Shown one piece after another: positions 31,194 through 42,442 of a DNA stretch of 53,370 nucleotides. The translations under genes were made by a program, and so were the position numbers. This stretch comes from Nitrospirota bacterium (lineage in GTDB: Bacteria > Nitrospirota > Thermodesulfovibrionia > Thermodesulfovibrionales > SM23-35). The notes under the pieces were generated by a model. That model was not told where the DNA came from. It made no database searches and saw nothing but the letters and a program-made list of their open reading frames with translations. The DNA lies in contig JACUUX010000015.1 of assembly GCA_014859105.1 (NCBI GenBank), positions 1 through 53,370 of the forward strand. The letters run 5' to 3'. Positions within the stretch are counted from its first letter, which is position 1, and each line of letters begins with the position of its first letter.

Positions 31194-32429
31194 TTAATCT
31201 TCCAGGTCAGTGAGGGCTGCGATTCCCGGTAGCTCTTTACCTTCGAGCAGCTGTAATGATGCTCCACCGCCTGTTGATATGAATGATATTACATCCGTTA
31301 ACCCGGCCCTGTGAACAGCAAGATCAGTATCGCCGCCTCCAACAATAGTTAGTGCATAGGCATCCGCTACTGCATGTGCGATTTCGAACGTACCCCTTGA
31401 AAAGGCATCTATTTCAAAGACACCCATCGGGCCGTTCCAGAGAATTGTTTTTGCATCCTGTATTGCCACTGAGAAAAGTTTTACAGAAGCCGGACCTATA
31501 TCGAGAGCTTTCCATCCCTTTGGAATTTCAAGAATTGGTACAATCTTTATTACTGCACCTGGTTCCATATTTTGAGCAATCACACAATCTACAGGCAGAT
31601 AAAATTTTATTCCGCTTTCTTTCAACTTTGTACTTATTCTTTGTGCTGTCTTCAGCATATCGTCTTCAACAAGGGAATCACCTATCTCGTAACCCATGGA
31701 TTTTATAAAGGTATAAGCCATGCCGCCACCAACTATAACCTTATCAACCTTGCCGGCAAGATTTTCAAGCACACCTATTTTGCCGGAAACCTTTGCGCCG
31801 CCCAGAATGGCGACAAATGGTTTAGTAGGATTATCTACTGCGCCCTTAAGATATTCAATTTCCTTCTTTAAAAGAAAGCCTGCAACAGCAGGAAGAAATT
31901 TCGGTACACCCACGACTGATGCATGCGCCCTGTGCGCTGCTCCGAATGCGTCATTTGCATAAACATCTGCGAGTCTCGCCAGGGCTTTTGCAAATTCTTC
32001 GTCATTCTTTTCTTCACCCAGATGGAATCTGAGGTTTTCAAGAAGGACTACATCTCCGTCCTTCATTTTTGAAACAAGATTTTCTACCTGGGGGCCTATG
32101 CAGTCAGATGCGAAAATAACCTCTTTATTGAGAAGCCTCTGAAGTCTCTTTGCAACAGGGGCAAGGCTTAATAATGGATTAACCTTACCCCTGGGCCTTC
32201 CGAGGTGTGAAGAAAGTATAACTTTCGCACCTTCATCTATTGCATAATTTATGGTAGGCAAGGTAGCACGGATCCTCCTGTCGTCTGTAATCTGCATATT
32301 TTCATCGATAGGCACATTAAAATCTGCCCTTATAAAGACTCTTTTCCCCTTAATATCAAAATTTTCTATTGTCAGCTTTTTAAATACATCTCTACTCTGG
32401 ACAGGTTCTAAATTATTTTGTTTCTTCAT
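31194..32429 (-). CDS. pgk: phosphoglycerate kinase
   Basis: Glycolytic/gluconeogenic kinase, 1,3-bisphosphoglycerate plus ADP to 3-phosphoglycerate plus ATP. It has 411 residues. Motifs: KRVFIRADFNVPID near residue 29, SHLGRPRGK, NDAFGAAHRAHAS, LGGAKVSGKIGVLENL, NGPMGVFE and VGGGDTDLAV. The N terminus is about 17 residues longer than usual but has AGAGGA before its ATG. It begins 1 bp after the gapA stop, so the two are an operon. Confidence 0.97.
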   Translation of the reverse strand: MKKQNNLEPVQSRDVFKKLTIENFDIKGKRVFIRADFNVPIDENMQITDDRRIRATLPTINYAIDEGAKVILSSHLGRPRGKVNPLLSLAPVAKRLQRLLNKEVIFASDCIGPQVENLVSKMKDGDVVLLENLRFHLGEEKNDEEFAKALARLADVYANDAFGAAHRAHASVVGVPKFLPAVAGFLLKKEIEYLKGAVDNPTKPFVAILGGAKVSGKIGVLENLAGKVDKVIVGGGMAYTFIKSMGYEIGDSLVEDDMLKTAQRISTKLKESGIKFYLPVDCVIAQNMEPGAVIKIVPILEIPKGWKALDIGPASVKLFSVAIQDAKTILWNGPMGVFEIDAFSRGTFEIAHAVADAYALTIVGGGDTDLAVHRAGLTDVISFISTGGGASLQLLEGKELPGIAALTDLED

Positions 32430-32430
32430 C

Positions 32431-34714
<2,284 letters not shown>

Positions 34715-34768
34715 GTTTAGAAAAAGATTTACTATCTTAGCACGCTCTTGAAACCAAATTCAAATCAA

Positions 34769-36019
34769 TCATAGAGCTTCTTTGGCTGTGGCTTTTATAA
34801 CATCCTTTATATTTCTGTCAAGAAATTCGGGTATAAAGGGAATATCTAAGTTTAAAAACCCGGATGTTATTACAGAGACCGCATCCTCTCTGGAAATGCC
34901 TCTGGACATCAGATACTCAACCTGGTCTTCGGCTATAGGGCCTATGGAAGCTTCATGAGAAAGCTCTGCTTTCAAAGCTCCATCAGATACCAGCTGCGGT
35001 ATGGCATAAATCTTTGCATTATTAGAAAATAATATTCCGCGACAATCAAGGTGTGCTAAACAATATCCTTTTGTCTCTGCCATCAGGTCACCTCTTGAAT
35101 AAATTATGCTCTCATCAGCAGCTATTGTTCTCGCAAGTGATTCACCTCTGGTATTTTCTCCTTCAAGAATTATTCTGGAACCCAGGTCAATATAAGAATC
35201 TTTAAGGCCATATACAACTGTATTGAACTTTGCAGATGCCCTGTCGCCTTTCAGATATGCAACAGGGAATGCCTGTATTGACTTTACAGGTTTTAACAGA
35301 ACATAGTTACTTACGAAAGAACCGTCTTCTTCCACGGTAACAGCTGTTCTTGGCCTTACATGAAAATTGTCCGCCCAGTTATGTATCATGGTAAAGAAAA
35401 GTTTTCCTCCTTTTTTAACATAAAATTCAGAAATTCCCAGATGTATTCCCTCTGCATCGCCTTTGGATAAAGTGCACCCGGTTATGACCTGAAGTTCTGC
35501 GCCTTCTTCTACTATTATTATGTTATGTACATTTTGACTCACGTAATTTTCTGCAACAAGTAAACATGACTGAACAGGGTAAGGTGGTTTTTGACGGGGA
35601 AATACTCTTATGAAATATCCATGAGTCATGTTTAAAGCAGCCTGGGCAGTATACTTATCCTGATCAACGGGGACAGATTTCCAGAAGTAATTTTCCAACC
35701 AGTCATAATTATTGAGAGCATCAGTAGTACTCATTATTTCAAGCTGGCCCTCATATGCTCTATTTAAACTTTCGTATACAACTGATTGATCAATCTGAAG
35801 ATAAGAGCCTGATCTTAACTCTTCTTTTATGTTGATACCTGTCATAACAGCAGCTTCTTTTGCCTGTTGAGAAAGGCTTTCCATGCTCTCTATCTTCCCC
35901 CGCTCAATATATTGAGTATAATAGGAGAGGTCTATATCAGGACCAAAAGTTGCCTTTTTTCCTTTCACCTTTTCAGCCTTTTGCATTATATCTGAAAGAT
36001 ATGCAGTACTTATCGACAT
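34769..36019 (-). CDS. SufB/SufD-like Fe-S cluster assembly scaffold
   Basis: A 416-residue member of the SufBD beta-helix family. The central part has the repeated strands of the family (EEGAELQVITGCTLSKGDAEGIHLGISEFYVKKGGKLFF), and the C-terminal end has ELSHEASIGPIAEDQVEYLMSRGISREDAVSVITSGFL. It overlaps sufC by 10 bp. Only one SufB/D partner is present and no SufS or SufU follows. This matches the minimal two-gene SufBC (SmsBC) systems found in anaerobes and archaea. Confidence 0.9.
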   Translation of the reverse strand: MSISTAYLSDIMQKAEKVKGKKATFGPDIDLSYYTQYIERGKIESMESLSQQAKEAAVMTGINIKEELRSGSYLQIDQSVVYESLNRAYEGQLEIMSTTDALNNYDWLENYFWKSVPVDQDKYTAQAALNMTHGYFIRVFPRQKPPYPVQSCLLVAENYVSQNVHNIIIVEEGAELQVITGCTLSKGDAEGIHLGISEFYVKKGGKLFFTMIHNWADNFHVRPRTAVTVEEDGSFVSNYVLLKPVKSIQAFPVAYLKGDRASAKFNTVVYGLKDSYIDLGSRIILEGENTRGESLARTIAADESIIYSRGDLMAETKGYCLAHLDCRGILFSNNAKIYAIPQLVSDGALKAELSHEASIGPIAEDQVEYLMSRGISREDAVSVITSGFLNLDIPFIPEFLDRNIKDVIKATAKEAL

Positions 36020-36747
36020 TCAGCACACCTCCTGTAACCGTGTTTTTTCACTTCTGAAAGTATATCTCTTGGATTACCACCACAGACCAGTCTCCCATCG
36101 AATATAATATAGCCCTTGTCAGCATTAACAAAATCGAGTATGTAACCTGTGTGGGTTATTATAATGGCTCCCCTCTTGTGGTCTTTTACCCTGTCTCTAC
36201 CAAGAAGTGAATTTATTGCCTCACCGACCAGTGCGATGTTCTCGACATCAACACCGGATTCCGGTTCATCAATCAGTACCATATCAGGCCTTTGCACCAC
36301 AAGCTGAAGGAGTTCTGAACGTTTCATCTCACCACCGGAGAACCCATCATTGAGTCCTCTGTCTAAATGTCCGGAGAGGTTTAGCTTTTCTACATTTTCA
36401 ATAACTCTTTCTTTGTTTAGTCCATTATTTGAGATTATTTCAATGATCTTTCTCAGGGTAACACCTCTGACAGTAGGAGGTCTTTGAAAAGAAACACCCA
36501 GACCAAGCCGGGCCCTTTCATAAATATCTTTATCGGTTATATCCTCACCTTTAAAATATATCCCTCCTTGTTCTACTTTATATTTCGGGAATCCCATCAG
36601 TGTCATCATAAATGATGTCTTGCCTGCACCATTGGGGCCGAATAATATATTAATCTCTCCATATTTTATGGAAAAATTCACACCTTTCAAGATCTGTCTG
36701 TCATCGGCAGTGACCCACAGGTCTATTGTTTTAAGCATCTCTTCCAC
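36010..36747 (-). CDS. sufC: Fe-S cluster assembly ATPase SufC
   Basis: ABC-type ATPase of 245 residues with Walker A GPNGAGKTS near residue 38, a signature-like FSGGEMKRSELLQL, and Walker B DMVLIDEPESGVD. The SufC-specific LGVSFQRPPTVRGV is present. It drives conformational change in the SufB/D scaffold. The GTG at 36747 has GGGAGGG seven bases upstream, so I keep it over the ATG three codons later. It is first in a two-gene operon. Confidence 0.94.
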   Translation of the reverse strand: MEEMLKTIDLWVTADDRQILKGVNFSIKYGEINILFGPNGAGKTSFMMTLMGFPKYKVEQGGIYFKGEDITDKDIYERARLGLGVSFQRPPTVRGVTLRKIIEIISNNGLNKERVIENVEKLNLSGHLDRGLNDGFSGGEMKRSELLQLVVQRPDMVLIDEPESGVDVENIALVGEAINSLLGRDRVKDHKRGAIIITHTGYILDFVNADKGYIIFDGRLVCGGNPRDILSEVKKHGYRRCAECR

Positions 36748-36865
36748 AATCTATCCCTCCCGTTGATAAATGTATTTATACTATTATGTTTATATTAAAC
36801 TTAAAATTAAAGTAAAGAAAATTCTTTGCTGGCAAAACAGTTTTGCGTTAAGGCATGAAGGAGTA

Positions 36866-36930
36866 TTGACAAATTTACATTGCTTTTAGTATTTTAAACT
36901 CAGATATATTCTTCGTTAAAATGGTATAAA
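36866..36930 (+). promoter_or_regulatory. two promoter-like elements upstream of rho
   Basis: TTGACA at 36866-36871 is followed by TATTTT at 18-bp spacing. Further on, TGGTATAAA (36922-36930) is an extended -10 element. Either could drive rho, leaving a leader of 70-110 bases. Confidence 0.45.
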
Positions 36931-36938
36931 CAAACCTC

Positions 36939-36964
36939 CCTGGATAGGCAAAGGACCTACCGGG
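36939..36964 (+). other. leader hairpin upstream of rho
   Basis: CCTGG-A-TAGG and CCTA-CCGGG pair over nine base pairs (one G-T) around a CAAAGGA loop, with a single bulged A. A second small hairpin, TCCT-TAT-AGGA (36991-37001), covers the rho Shine-Dalgarno. Rho autoregulates by leader attenuation in other bacteria, so these may be control elements. I could not match them to a known riboswitch. Confidence 0.4.
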
Positions 36965-37009
36965 TTATAAAAACCACCGAAATATAAAGATCCTTATAGG
37001 AGTATGACA

Positions 37010-38299
37010 ATGGAAAACCCTGCTAAAAGAAGTTTAGTAACGGAAAATATCTCTATTTCTGAACTTAAAGAGAAAACAATAGATGAGCTTACAGAGATGG
37101 CGAGAGAGTTACGCGTTGAAGGTGCCACCAGTCTGCGAAAACAGGACCTGATTTTCGCAATACTTCAGGCACAGACGGAAAAGACAGGATATGTTTTTTC
37201 TGAAGGAGTTCTTGAAATTCTCCCCGATGGCTTCGGTTTTCTCAGATCACCGGATTATAGCTACCTGCCAGGTCCTGACGATATATATGTTTCTCCTTCA
37301 CAGATAAGAAGATTCAATCTCAGGACAGGTGACCTTGTCTCAGGACAGATAAGGCCTCCGAAGGAAAGTGAGAGATATTTTGCCCTCCTGAAGGTAGAGG
37401 CCATAAATCACGAATCTCCCGAAGAAAATATAAACAGGCCGTTATTCGATAATCTCACTCCTTATTATCCAACTGAAAAGATCAAGCTTGAATATGACCC
37501 TAATGATTATTCAACCAGAGTAATGGACCTCATAACACCTATTGGTAAGGGACAGAGAGGAATGATTGTTGCTGCTCCGAGAACAGGTAAAACCATGCTT
37601 TTGCAGTCGATTGCAAAGGCCTTAAGGAAAAATCACAGAGATATTCACCTGATAATACTTTTGATTGACGAGAGGCCTGAGGAGGTAACCGACTGGAAAC
37701 GCCAGGTCCCGACAGCAGAAATAATCAGTTCAACATTTGACGAGCCTCCGCAGAGACACTGTCAGGTTTCCGAGATGGTTATAGAACGCGCAAAACGCCT
37801 TGTGGAATGTAAACGGGATGTGGTTATACTTCTTGACAGTATAACGAGGCTGGCAAGGGCTTATAATGCTGTTATCCCGGCCAGTGGCAAAGTCCTGTCA
37901 GGCGGTCTCGATTCAAATGCACTCCAGAAACCGAAGAGGTTCTTCGGTACAGCAAGGAACATAGAAGATGGTGGCAGCTTCACTATTCTGGCGACTGCAC
38001 TTGTTGATACAGGAAGCAGGATGGACGATGTAATATTCGAGGAATTTAAAGGAACCGGCAATATGGAACTCCACCTCGACAGAAAACTGGTTGACAAGAG
38101 GATATTCCCGAGCATTGACATCAATGCATCCGGCACAAGAAAGGAAGAGCTTCTTGCGGACAAAGACGTTCTCAACAAGATGTGGATACTCAGAAAAGTT
38201 CTAACCCCTCTGAGCACAGTTGAGAGCATGGAGTTTCTTCTCGGAAAACTTACGGGCACAAAGGGCAATAAAGACTTTCTTGATATGATGAATAAGTAA
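37010..38299 (+). CDS. rho: transcription termination factor Rho
   Basis: Hexameric RNA translocase that ends transcripts. It has 429 residues from the ATG at 37010, chosen because AGGAG lies 7 bases upstream; the ATG at 37004 is too close to it. Domains: N-terminal helical part ([22 protein letters not shown]), RNA-binding OB fold with [29 protein letters not shown], and the ATPase with [45 protein letters not shown] and the secondary RNA-binding loops. The P-loop lead-in is APRTGKT, where E. coli has PPKAGKT. Confidence 0.97.
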   Translation: MENPAKRSLVTENISISELKEKTIDELTEMARELRVEGATSLRKQDLIFAILQAQTEKTGYVFSEGVLEILPDGFGFLRSPDYSYLPGPDDIYVSPSQIRRFNLRTGDLVSGQIRPPKESERYFALLKVEAINHESPEENINRPLFDNLTPYYPTEKIKLEYDPNDYSTRVMDLITPIGKGQRGMIVAAPRTGKTMLLQSIAKALRKNHRDIHLIILLIDERPEEVTDWKRQVPTAEIISSTFDEPPQRHCQVSEMVIERAKRLVECKRDVVILLDSITRLARAYNAVIPASGKVLSGGLDSNALQKPKRFFGTARNIEDGGSFTILATALVDTGSRMDDVIFEEFKGTGNMELHLDRKLVDKRIFPSIDINASGTRKEELLADKDVLNKMWILRKVLTPLSTVESMEFLLGKLTGTKGNKDFLDMMNK

Positions 38300-38313
38300 C
38301 CCTCATTTTCTAC

Positions 38314-38712
38314 ATGAAAAAATCTTTAGAAGATGATCATCATTGCTTTGTATGCGGGGAAAAAAATCCACAGGGTCTCCGTGTCCGATTTTCACTTCAA
38401 GATGATAAGGTAAAGGCTGAATTCATTCCACAAAAAGTTCATCAGGGTTATAAAGATATAATTCATGGCGGTATAATCTCCACATTGCTTGATGAGGCAA
38501 TGGTAAAAACAGCCCTTATGCAAGGGATGCCTGCTGTTACTGCAAAGATTACAATACGGTTCAAAAACCCTTTAATGAGTGGCGAAAAGTCAATTGTCGA
38601 GGCTGAGATTATAAAGATAAATAAGAGGATGATTGAAACTTCAGCTATAATAAAAAAAACAGATGGGACAGTTGTAGCCGAAAGCTATGCGAAACTCCTC
38701 AGGAAGGATTAA
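38314..38712 (+). CDS. PaaI/hotdog-fold thioesterase family protein
   Basis: A 132-residue hotdog protein. The DHHCFVCGEKNPQGLRVRF opening and the KDIIHGGIISTLLDEAM helix (with the conserved HGG and acidic residue) mark the 4HBT/PaaI group, which hydrolyses acyl-CoA thioesters. Substrate is unknown. It starts 14 bp after rho and is probably co-transcribed. It is convergent with rsmG. Confidence 0.85.
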   Translation: MKKSLEDDHHCFVCGEKNPQGLRVRFSLQDDKVKAEFIPQKVHQGYKDIIHGGIISTLLDEAMVKTALMQGMPAVTAKITIRFKNPLMSGEKSIVEAEIIKINKRMIETSAIIKKTDGTVVAESYAKLLRKD

Positions 38713-38761
38713 CAAATACCGATAAGGTCTTTTATTCAACCGGCTACTAATCTTTTTAGAA

Positions 38762-39418
38762 TCATTTAGCCTGATTTTTTAAATTCACCGAAATAATAAA
38801 ACGCCTTATATGAGTTAAGGGAAGGCTGACTGCTGAAATTTGATATCTTATACCTTCCAGATTCTTGATCTCATCTTTTACCTTCGGGCCTTTATTGAGG
38901 ACAAGTGTTCCTCCCTGTTTAACAATGTGAGAGGCCTTTTTTATAAAGTCCTTAATGCTGAAAAGTGCTCTGGTTACTGCTACATTAACCGCTACAGGTA
39001 ATTCCCTGCTCACTTTAATATCCTCTATCCTCTTTTCCACCACCTCAATTTTACCCATGGAGAGATGTCTTATTATATGCCCGAGAAAGGAAGATTTTTT
39101 CCCTGAAGGTTCAATGAGATACATTTCGATTTCCTGGCGGATAATCTTAATGGGGATTCCCGGGAACCCCGCGCCACTCCCGATGTCGGCAACCCGTATC
39201 TCACCTTCTGGCATAGCTTTAAGATATAGGAGTGAATCGAGGAAATGCTTAATAATGATATCTTCGTCTTTCTTGAGGCCAGTAAGATTATATGCCCTGT
39301 TCCATTTTTTAAGTTCCGATAGGTAGAACAAAAATGTACTTATATGCTCGCTTAACGGTGCGAGCCCTAATTCTAAAAGACCTTCTTTGAGAAGTTCATC
39401 AGGCTTTTCAGTGTCCAC
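38762..39418 (-). CDS. rsmG: 16S rRNA (guanine-527-N7)-methyltransferase
   Basis: Methylates G527 of 16S rRNA, formerly gidB. It has 218 residues with WNRAYNLTGLKKDEDIIIKHFLDSL, the SAM loop VADIGSGAGFPGIPIKI near residue 76, and NVAVTRALFSI. The start is a GTG. It follows mnmG on the same strand by 32 bp, the classic gidA-gidB order. Confidence 0.95.
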   Translation of the reverse strand: MDTEKPDELLKEGLLELGLAPLSEHISTFLFYLSELKKWNRAYNLTGLKKDEDIIIKHFLDSLLYLKAMPEGEIRVADIGSGAGFPGIPIKIIRQEIEMYLIEPSGKKSSFLGHIIRHLSMGKIEVVEKRIEDIKVSRELPVAVNVAVTRALFSIKDFIKKASHIVKQGGTLVLNKGPKVKDEIKNLEGIRYQISAVSLPLTHIRRFIISVNLKNQAK

Positions 39419-39450
39419 TGATTACATCTTATCATATCCAAACTTTTATC

Positions 39451-41292
39451 TTAAGCTCTGCGCTCTCTCCGTAATCTCTCTATTGTCACCATGAGGAGTG
39501 ATATGGCAGCAGGAGTAATGCCGGGGATCCTGCTTGCCTGGCCGAGATTTGCAGGTTTTACTTCCTGCAGTTTGCTCAGGACTTCTCTGGAAAGACCATT
39601 AACACAGACATAATCGAAGCCATCCGGTATCCTGATACCCTCGATCTTTTTAAGTTTTTCAGCCATCTCCATCTGGCGGTTTATATAGCCTTCATATTTA
39701 GTCTGTATCTCCACCTGTTTTTTAATTTCAGGGGCAAGTAGTTTCTCAGATGGAGACTTTTCATCAATAAATTTGTATGTTATTTCTGGCCTTTTTAAGA
39801 GCTGCTCCAGAGACTCGTTTCTGTCCGTACCGTCTACTTTTATTCGTGTCTTTTTAAGCCTCTCGATTTCTTCGGTGATAAGCCTTTTCTTTTCAAGAAA
39901 TTTCTGATAAACATCTTTATCAAGTAGCCCTATTCCATATCCCCTGTCCATTAAACGTAGATCGGCATTGTCATGTCTTAAAAGCAACCTGTATTCTGCT
40001 CTTGAGGTAAACATCCTGTAGGGATCATTAGTACCTTTCGTTATCAGATCATCAATTAACACACCTGTATATGCTTCGTGCCTTTTAAGAATCAACGGCT
40101 CTCTTCCCCTGAGTTTCAATGCTGCGTTGATTCCTGCCATAAGACCTTGTGCAGCAGCCTCTTCATACCCGGATGTCCCGTTTATCTGACCTGCGAGAAA
40201 AAGTCCTTCTACCTCCTTTGTTTCAAGATTGTGCCTGAGTTGTGTTGGATAGACAAAGTCGTATTCTATTGCATACCCTGGCCTCATAATCTCTGCTTCT
40301 TCAAGTCCGGGGATAGTTCTTACGAATTTTACCTGTACGTCATAAGGAAGGCTCGTAGGAATCCCATTGGCATAATATTCCTTTGTCTCAAGCCCTTCCG
40401 GTTCAAGAAAGACCTGGTGTCTTTCTTTTTCGGCAAAACGTATAACCTTGTCTTCAATTGATGGACAATATCGTGCACCAATCCCTTTAATCTTGCCACT
40501 GTAAAGAGGAGAACGGTCAAGGTTAGCGATAATAATCCTGTGGGTCTCCTTATTGGTATAAGTTATATAACAGGGAAGCTGCGGATTTGTTATTTGCCCG
40601 GTACTGTGAGAAAATGGTTGCGGAGGATAGTCACCGTATTGTGGTTCGGTCCTGGAAAAATCGATTGTTTTTGCATCAAGCCTTGGAGGTGTGCCTGTTT
40701 TCAGACGCCCCATTTGAAAGCCAAGCTCCTTTAAAGAATCAGACAGCCCTACTGATGGAAACTCCCCGGCCCTTCCCGCAGAAAAATGCTCCAAACCGAT
40801 ATGTATCAACCCCTTGAGAAAAGTGCCTGTTGTTATAATAACTGTCCGTGCACCATAAAAAATACCAAGTGATGTAACGAGACCTTTTACTTTTCCCTCT
40901 TCTGCTACTATCTTTTCTATGAGCGCCTGTTTTATATCAAGGTTTTCCTGTATCTCGAGGACCCTTCTCATAGCTAATTTATAAAAGACTCTGTCTGCCT
41001 GGGCCCTTAAAGACCAGACTGCAGGTCCCTTGCTCATATTGAGCATCCTGAACTGGATGCCTGCCCTGTCCGTCACTTTTGCCATTTCACCGCCGAGTGC
41101 ATCAATCTCGCGCACGAGGTGGCCTTTTGCAAGTCCACCTATAGCAGGGTTACAGGACATCTGTGCAATAGTATCGAGATTTATTGTGAACAGACATGTA
41201 TCAAAACCCATTCGCGAAGATGCAAGAGCAGCCTCACAACCTGCATGGCCGGCACCAATAACAATCACATCATAATCACGGTCTTTGTGCAT
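39451..41292 (-). CDS. mnmG: tRNA uridine-5-carboxymethylaminomethyl modification enzyme MnmG
   Basis: FAD-dependent partner of MnmE that modifies U34 of tRNAs. It has 613 residues with the dinucleotide loop VIVIGAGHAGCEAALASSRMG near residue 9, MSCNPAIGGLAKGHLVREIDALGG, the GTPPRLD block near 200, LFLAGQINGTSGYEEAAAQG, and FTSRAEYRLLLRHDNADLRL. The C-terminal region contains RIPGITPAAISLLMVTIERLRRE. First gene of the mnmG-rsmG pair, divergent from pyrE. Confidence 0.97.
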   Translation of the reverse strand: MHKDRDYDVIVIGAGHAGCEAALASSRMGFDTCLFTINLDTIAQMSCNPAIGGLAKGHLVREIDALGGEMAKVTDRAGIQFRMLNMSKGPAVWSLRAQADRVFYKLAMRRVLEIQENLDIKQALIEKIVAEEGKVKGLVTSLGIFYGARTVIITTGTFLKGLIHIGLEHFSAGRAGEFPSVGLSDSLKELGFQMGRLKTGTPPRLDAKTIDFSRTEPQYGDYPPQPFSHSTGQITNPQLPCYITYTNKETHRIIIANLDRSPLYSGKIKGIGARYCPSIEDKVIRFAEKERHQVFLEPEGLETKEYYANGIPTSLPYDVQVKFVRTIPGLEEAEIMRPGYAIEYDFVYPTQLRHNLETKEVEGLFLAGQINGTSGYEEAAAQGLMAGINAALKLRGREPLILKRHEAYTGVLIDDLITKGTNDPYRMFTSRAEYRLLLRHDNADLRLMDRGYGIGLLDKDVYQKFLEKKRLITEEIERLKKTRIKVDGTDRNESLEQLLKRPEITYKFIDEKSPSEKLLAPEIKKQVEIQTKYEGYINRQMEMAEKLKKIEGIRIPDGFDYVCVNGLSREVLSKLQEVKPANLGQASRIPGITPAAISLLMVTIERLRRERRA

Positions 41293-41465
41293 ATTACCTA
41301 CTATAAAGGATTCATTTGGTCTTATTCAATTTGCCGAAGAACAGGTCTGACAGACTAATGGAAACGATTATACGGAAAGCCTGCAAAGTTCGACTTTATC
41401 CGCCTTCCTGCATTAGTGAAAAAACTTTTGAATCTTTTAAGAATTTGAAATATAATTATGTGACA

Positions 41466-42032
41466 ATGCGTGAAAGACAACGTCTTATAGAAATTATAAA
41501 GGAACGATCATTTCAATATAGCAAAGAGCCCGTCTATAAGTTATCCTCGGGAGCAATGAGCCAATTCTATTTTAATATGAAAAATACTGCTTCGTCAGGT
41601 GAGGCAGTTTATCTTATGGGAAAACTTGTTTTTGATAAAATTCAAGAAATGCAGTTGCAAATTGATGCTATAGGCGGGCTTACAATGGGTGCTGATCCTA
41701 TAGCATATGCTGTAGCTCGTTATTCATATGATGCCCAACATCCTATCCAGGCTTTTGTAATCAGGAAAGAACCCAAAGAACACGGCCTTCAGTTACAGAT
41801 AGAAGGTTATGTCAGTGCTGGTGATCGTGTTGTAATTGTTGAAGATGTTGTTACAACTGGAAATTCTACCATCAAAGCAATTAATATTGCACGAGAGCAT
41901 GGATTGATTGTGGTAGCCGCAATTGTATTAGTTGATCGTGGTGAGCAAAATGGCAGACAAAATATAGAGGCATTAGGACTGCCTGTTTACGATATTTTTA
42001 CCATACCCGATTTTATTCCTGAAAAGCACTGA
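41466..42032 (+). CDS. pyrE: orotate phosphoribosyltransferase
   Basis: Converts orotate and PRPP to orotidine-5'-phosphate in pyrimidine synthesis. Seen are the KLSSGAMSQFYFNMKNT substrate segment, AIGGLTMGADPIAYAVA, IRKEPKEHG, and the PRPP loop VVIVEDVVTTGNSTIKAI. I start at ATG 41466 (MRERQRLIEII), giving 188 residues, the family length. The frame is open 50 codons further upstream, but that part has no family match. Codon use differs from the neighbours (more CGT and CAA), so recent acquisition is possible. No Shine-Dalgarno. Confidence 0.85.
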   Translation: MRERQRLIEIIKERSFQYSKEPVYKLSSGAMSQFYFNMKNTASSGEAVYLMGKLVFDKIQEMQLQIDAIGGLTMGADPIAYAVARYSYDAQHPIQAFVIRKEPKEHGLQLQIEGYVSAGDRVVIVEDVVTTGNSTIKAINIAREHGLIVVAAIVLVDRGEQNGRQNIEALGLPVYDIFTIPDFIPEKH

Positions 42033-42083
42033 GCTTTTCTAAAGGAATACAATAGCAAACCATCAAAATTTTCTATTTGATAA

Positions 42084-42428
42084 ATGCCGGGTGATTTAAC
42101 TTTAAGAAAGGAACTCAAGGAAAAGTTTATACAGGATTTAAATCCTTCGGAGCAGTTCTTTTTCCTTAAAAAGGCAAGAGAAGTTATAATGCTGAGAGGA
42201 TATCCTGCCTGTGAAGACCTGTATCACTATTGCTATTTTCTTACGATTAAAGAAAGATTTCGCTGTATCAGCACAGAGGGAGCTGGAGGGCTTCTGAGGT
42301 TCCTACTTGTAGAAGGCTCAAAAGACGTGGAGGAGGCGATAAGTCTGTATGAGGAGAGGCTGGAGAAAAAGAGATTGCCTGTGCCTGATATTGAAGGGTA
42401 TAAATTCCTGGAGTTTTTCTCTGAATAG
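42084..42428 (+). CDS. hypothetical protein, 114 residues
   Basis: I do not recognise a family. It is a mostly helical, charged soluble protein (MPGDLTLRKELKEKFIQDLNPSEQFFFLKKAREVIMLRG and so on) with two cysteines near residues 39 and 46, no membrane span and no signal peptide. It lies between pyrE and the HAD gene on the same strand, 14 bp from the latter, so it is probably part of a short operon. A clean Shine-Dalgarno is lacking, but the codon pattern looks like real coding sequence. Confidence 0.6.
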   Translation: MPGDLTLRKELKEKFIQDLNPSEQFFFLKKAREVIMLRGYPACEDLYHYCYFLTIKERFRCISTEGAGGLLRFLLVEGSKDVEEAISLYEERLEKKRLPVPDIEGYKFLEFFSE

Positions 42429-42442
42429 GAGAGGATAATGCT

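Noticed and set aside
36939-36964. A cyclic-di-GMP or other known riboswitch upstream of rho
   Set aside because: The hairpin lacks the GNRA loop, receptor and conserved A-rich junctions of GEMM, and no other known class fits.
41316-41465. The upstream 50 codons of the pyrE frame
   Set aside because: No similarity to PyrE N termini; the family length and start fit the ATG at 41466.
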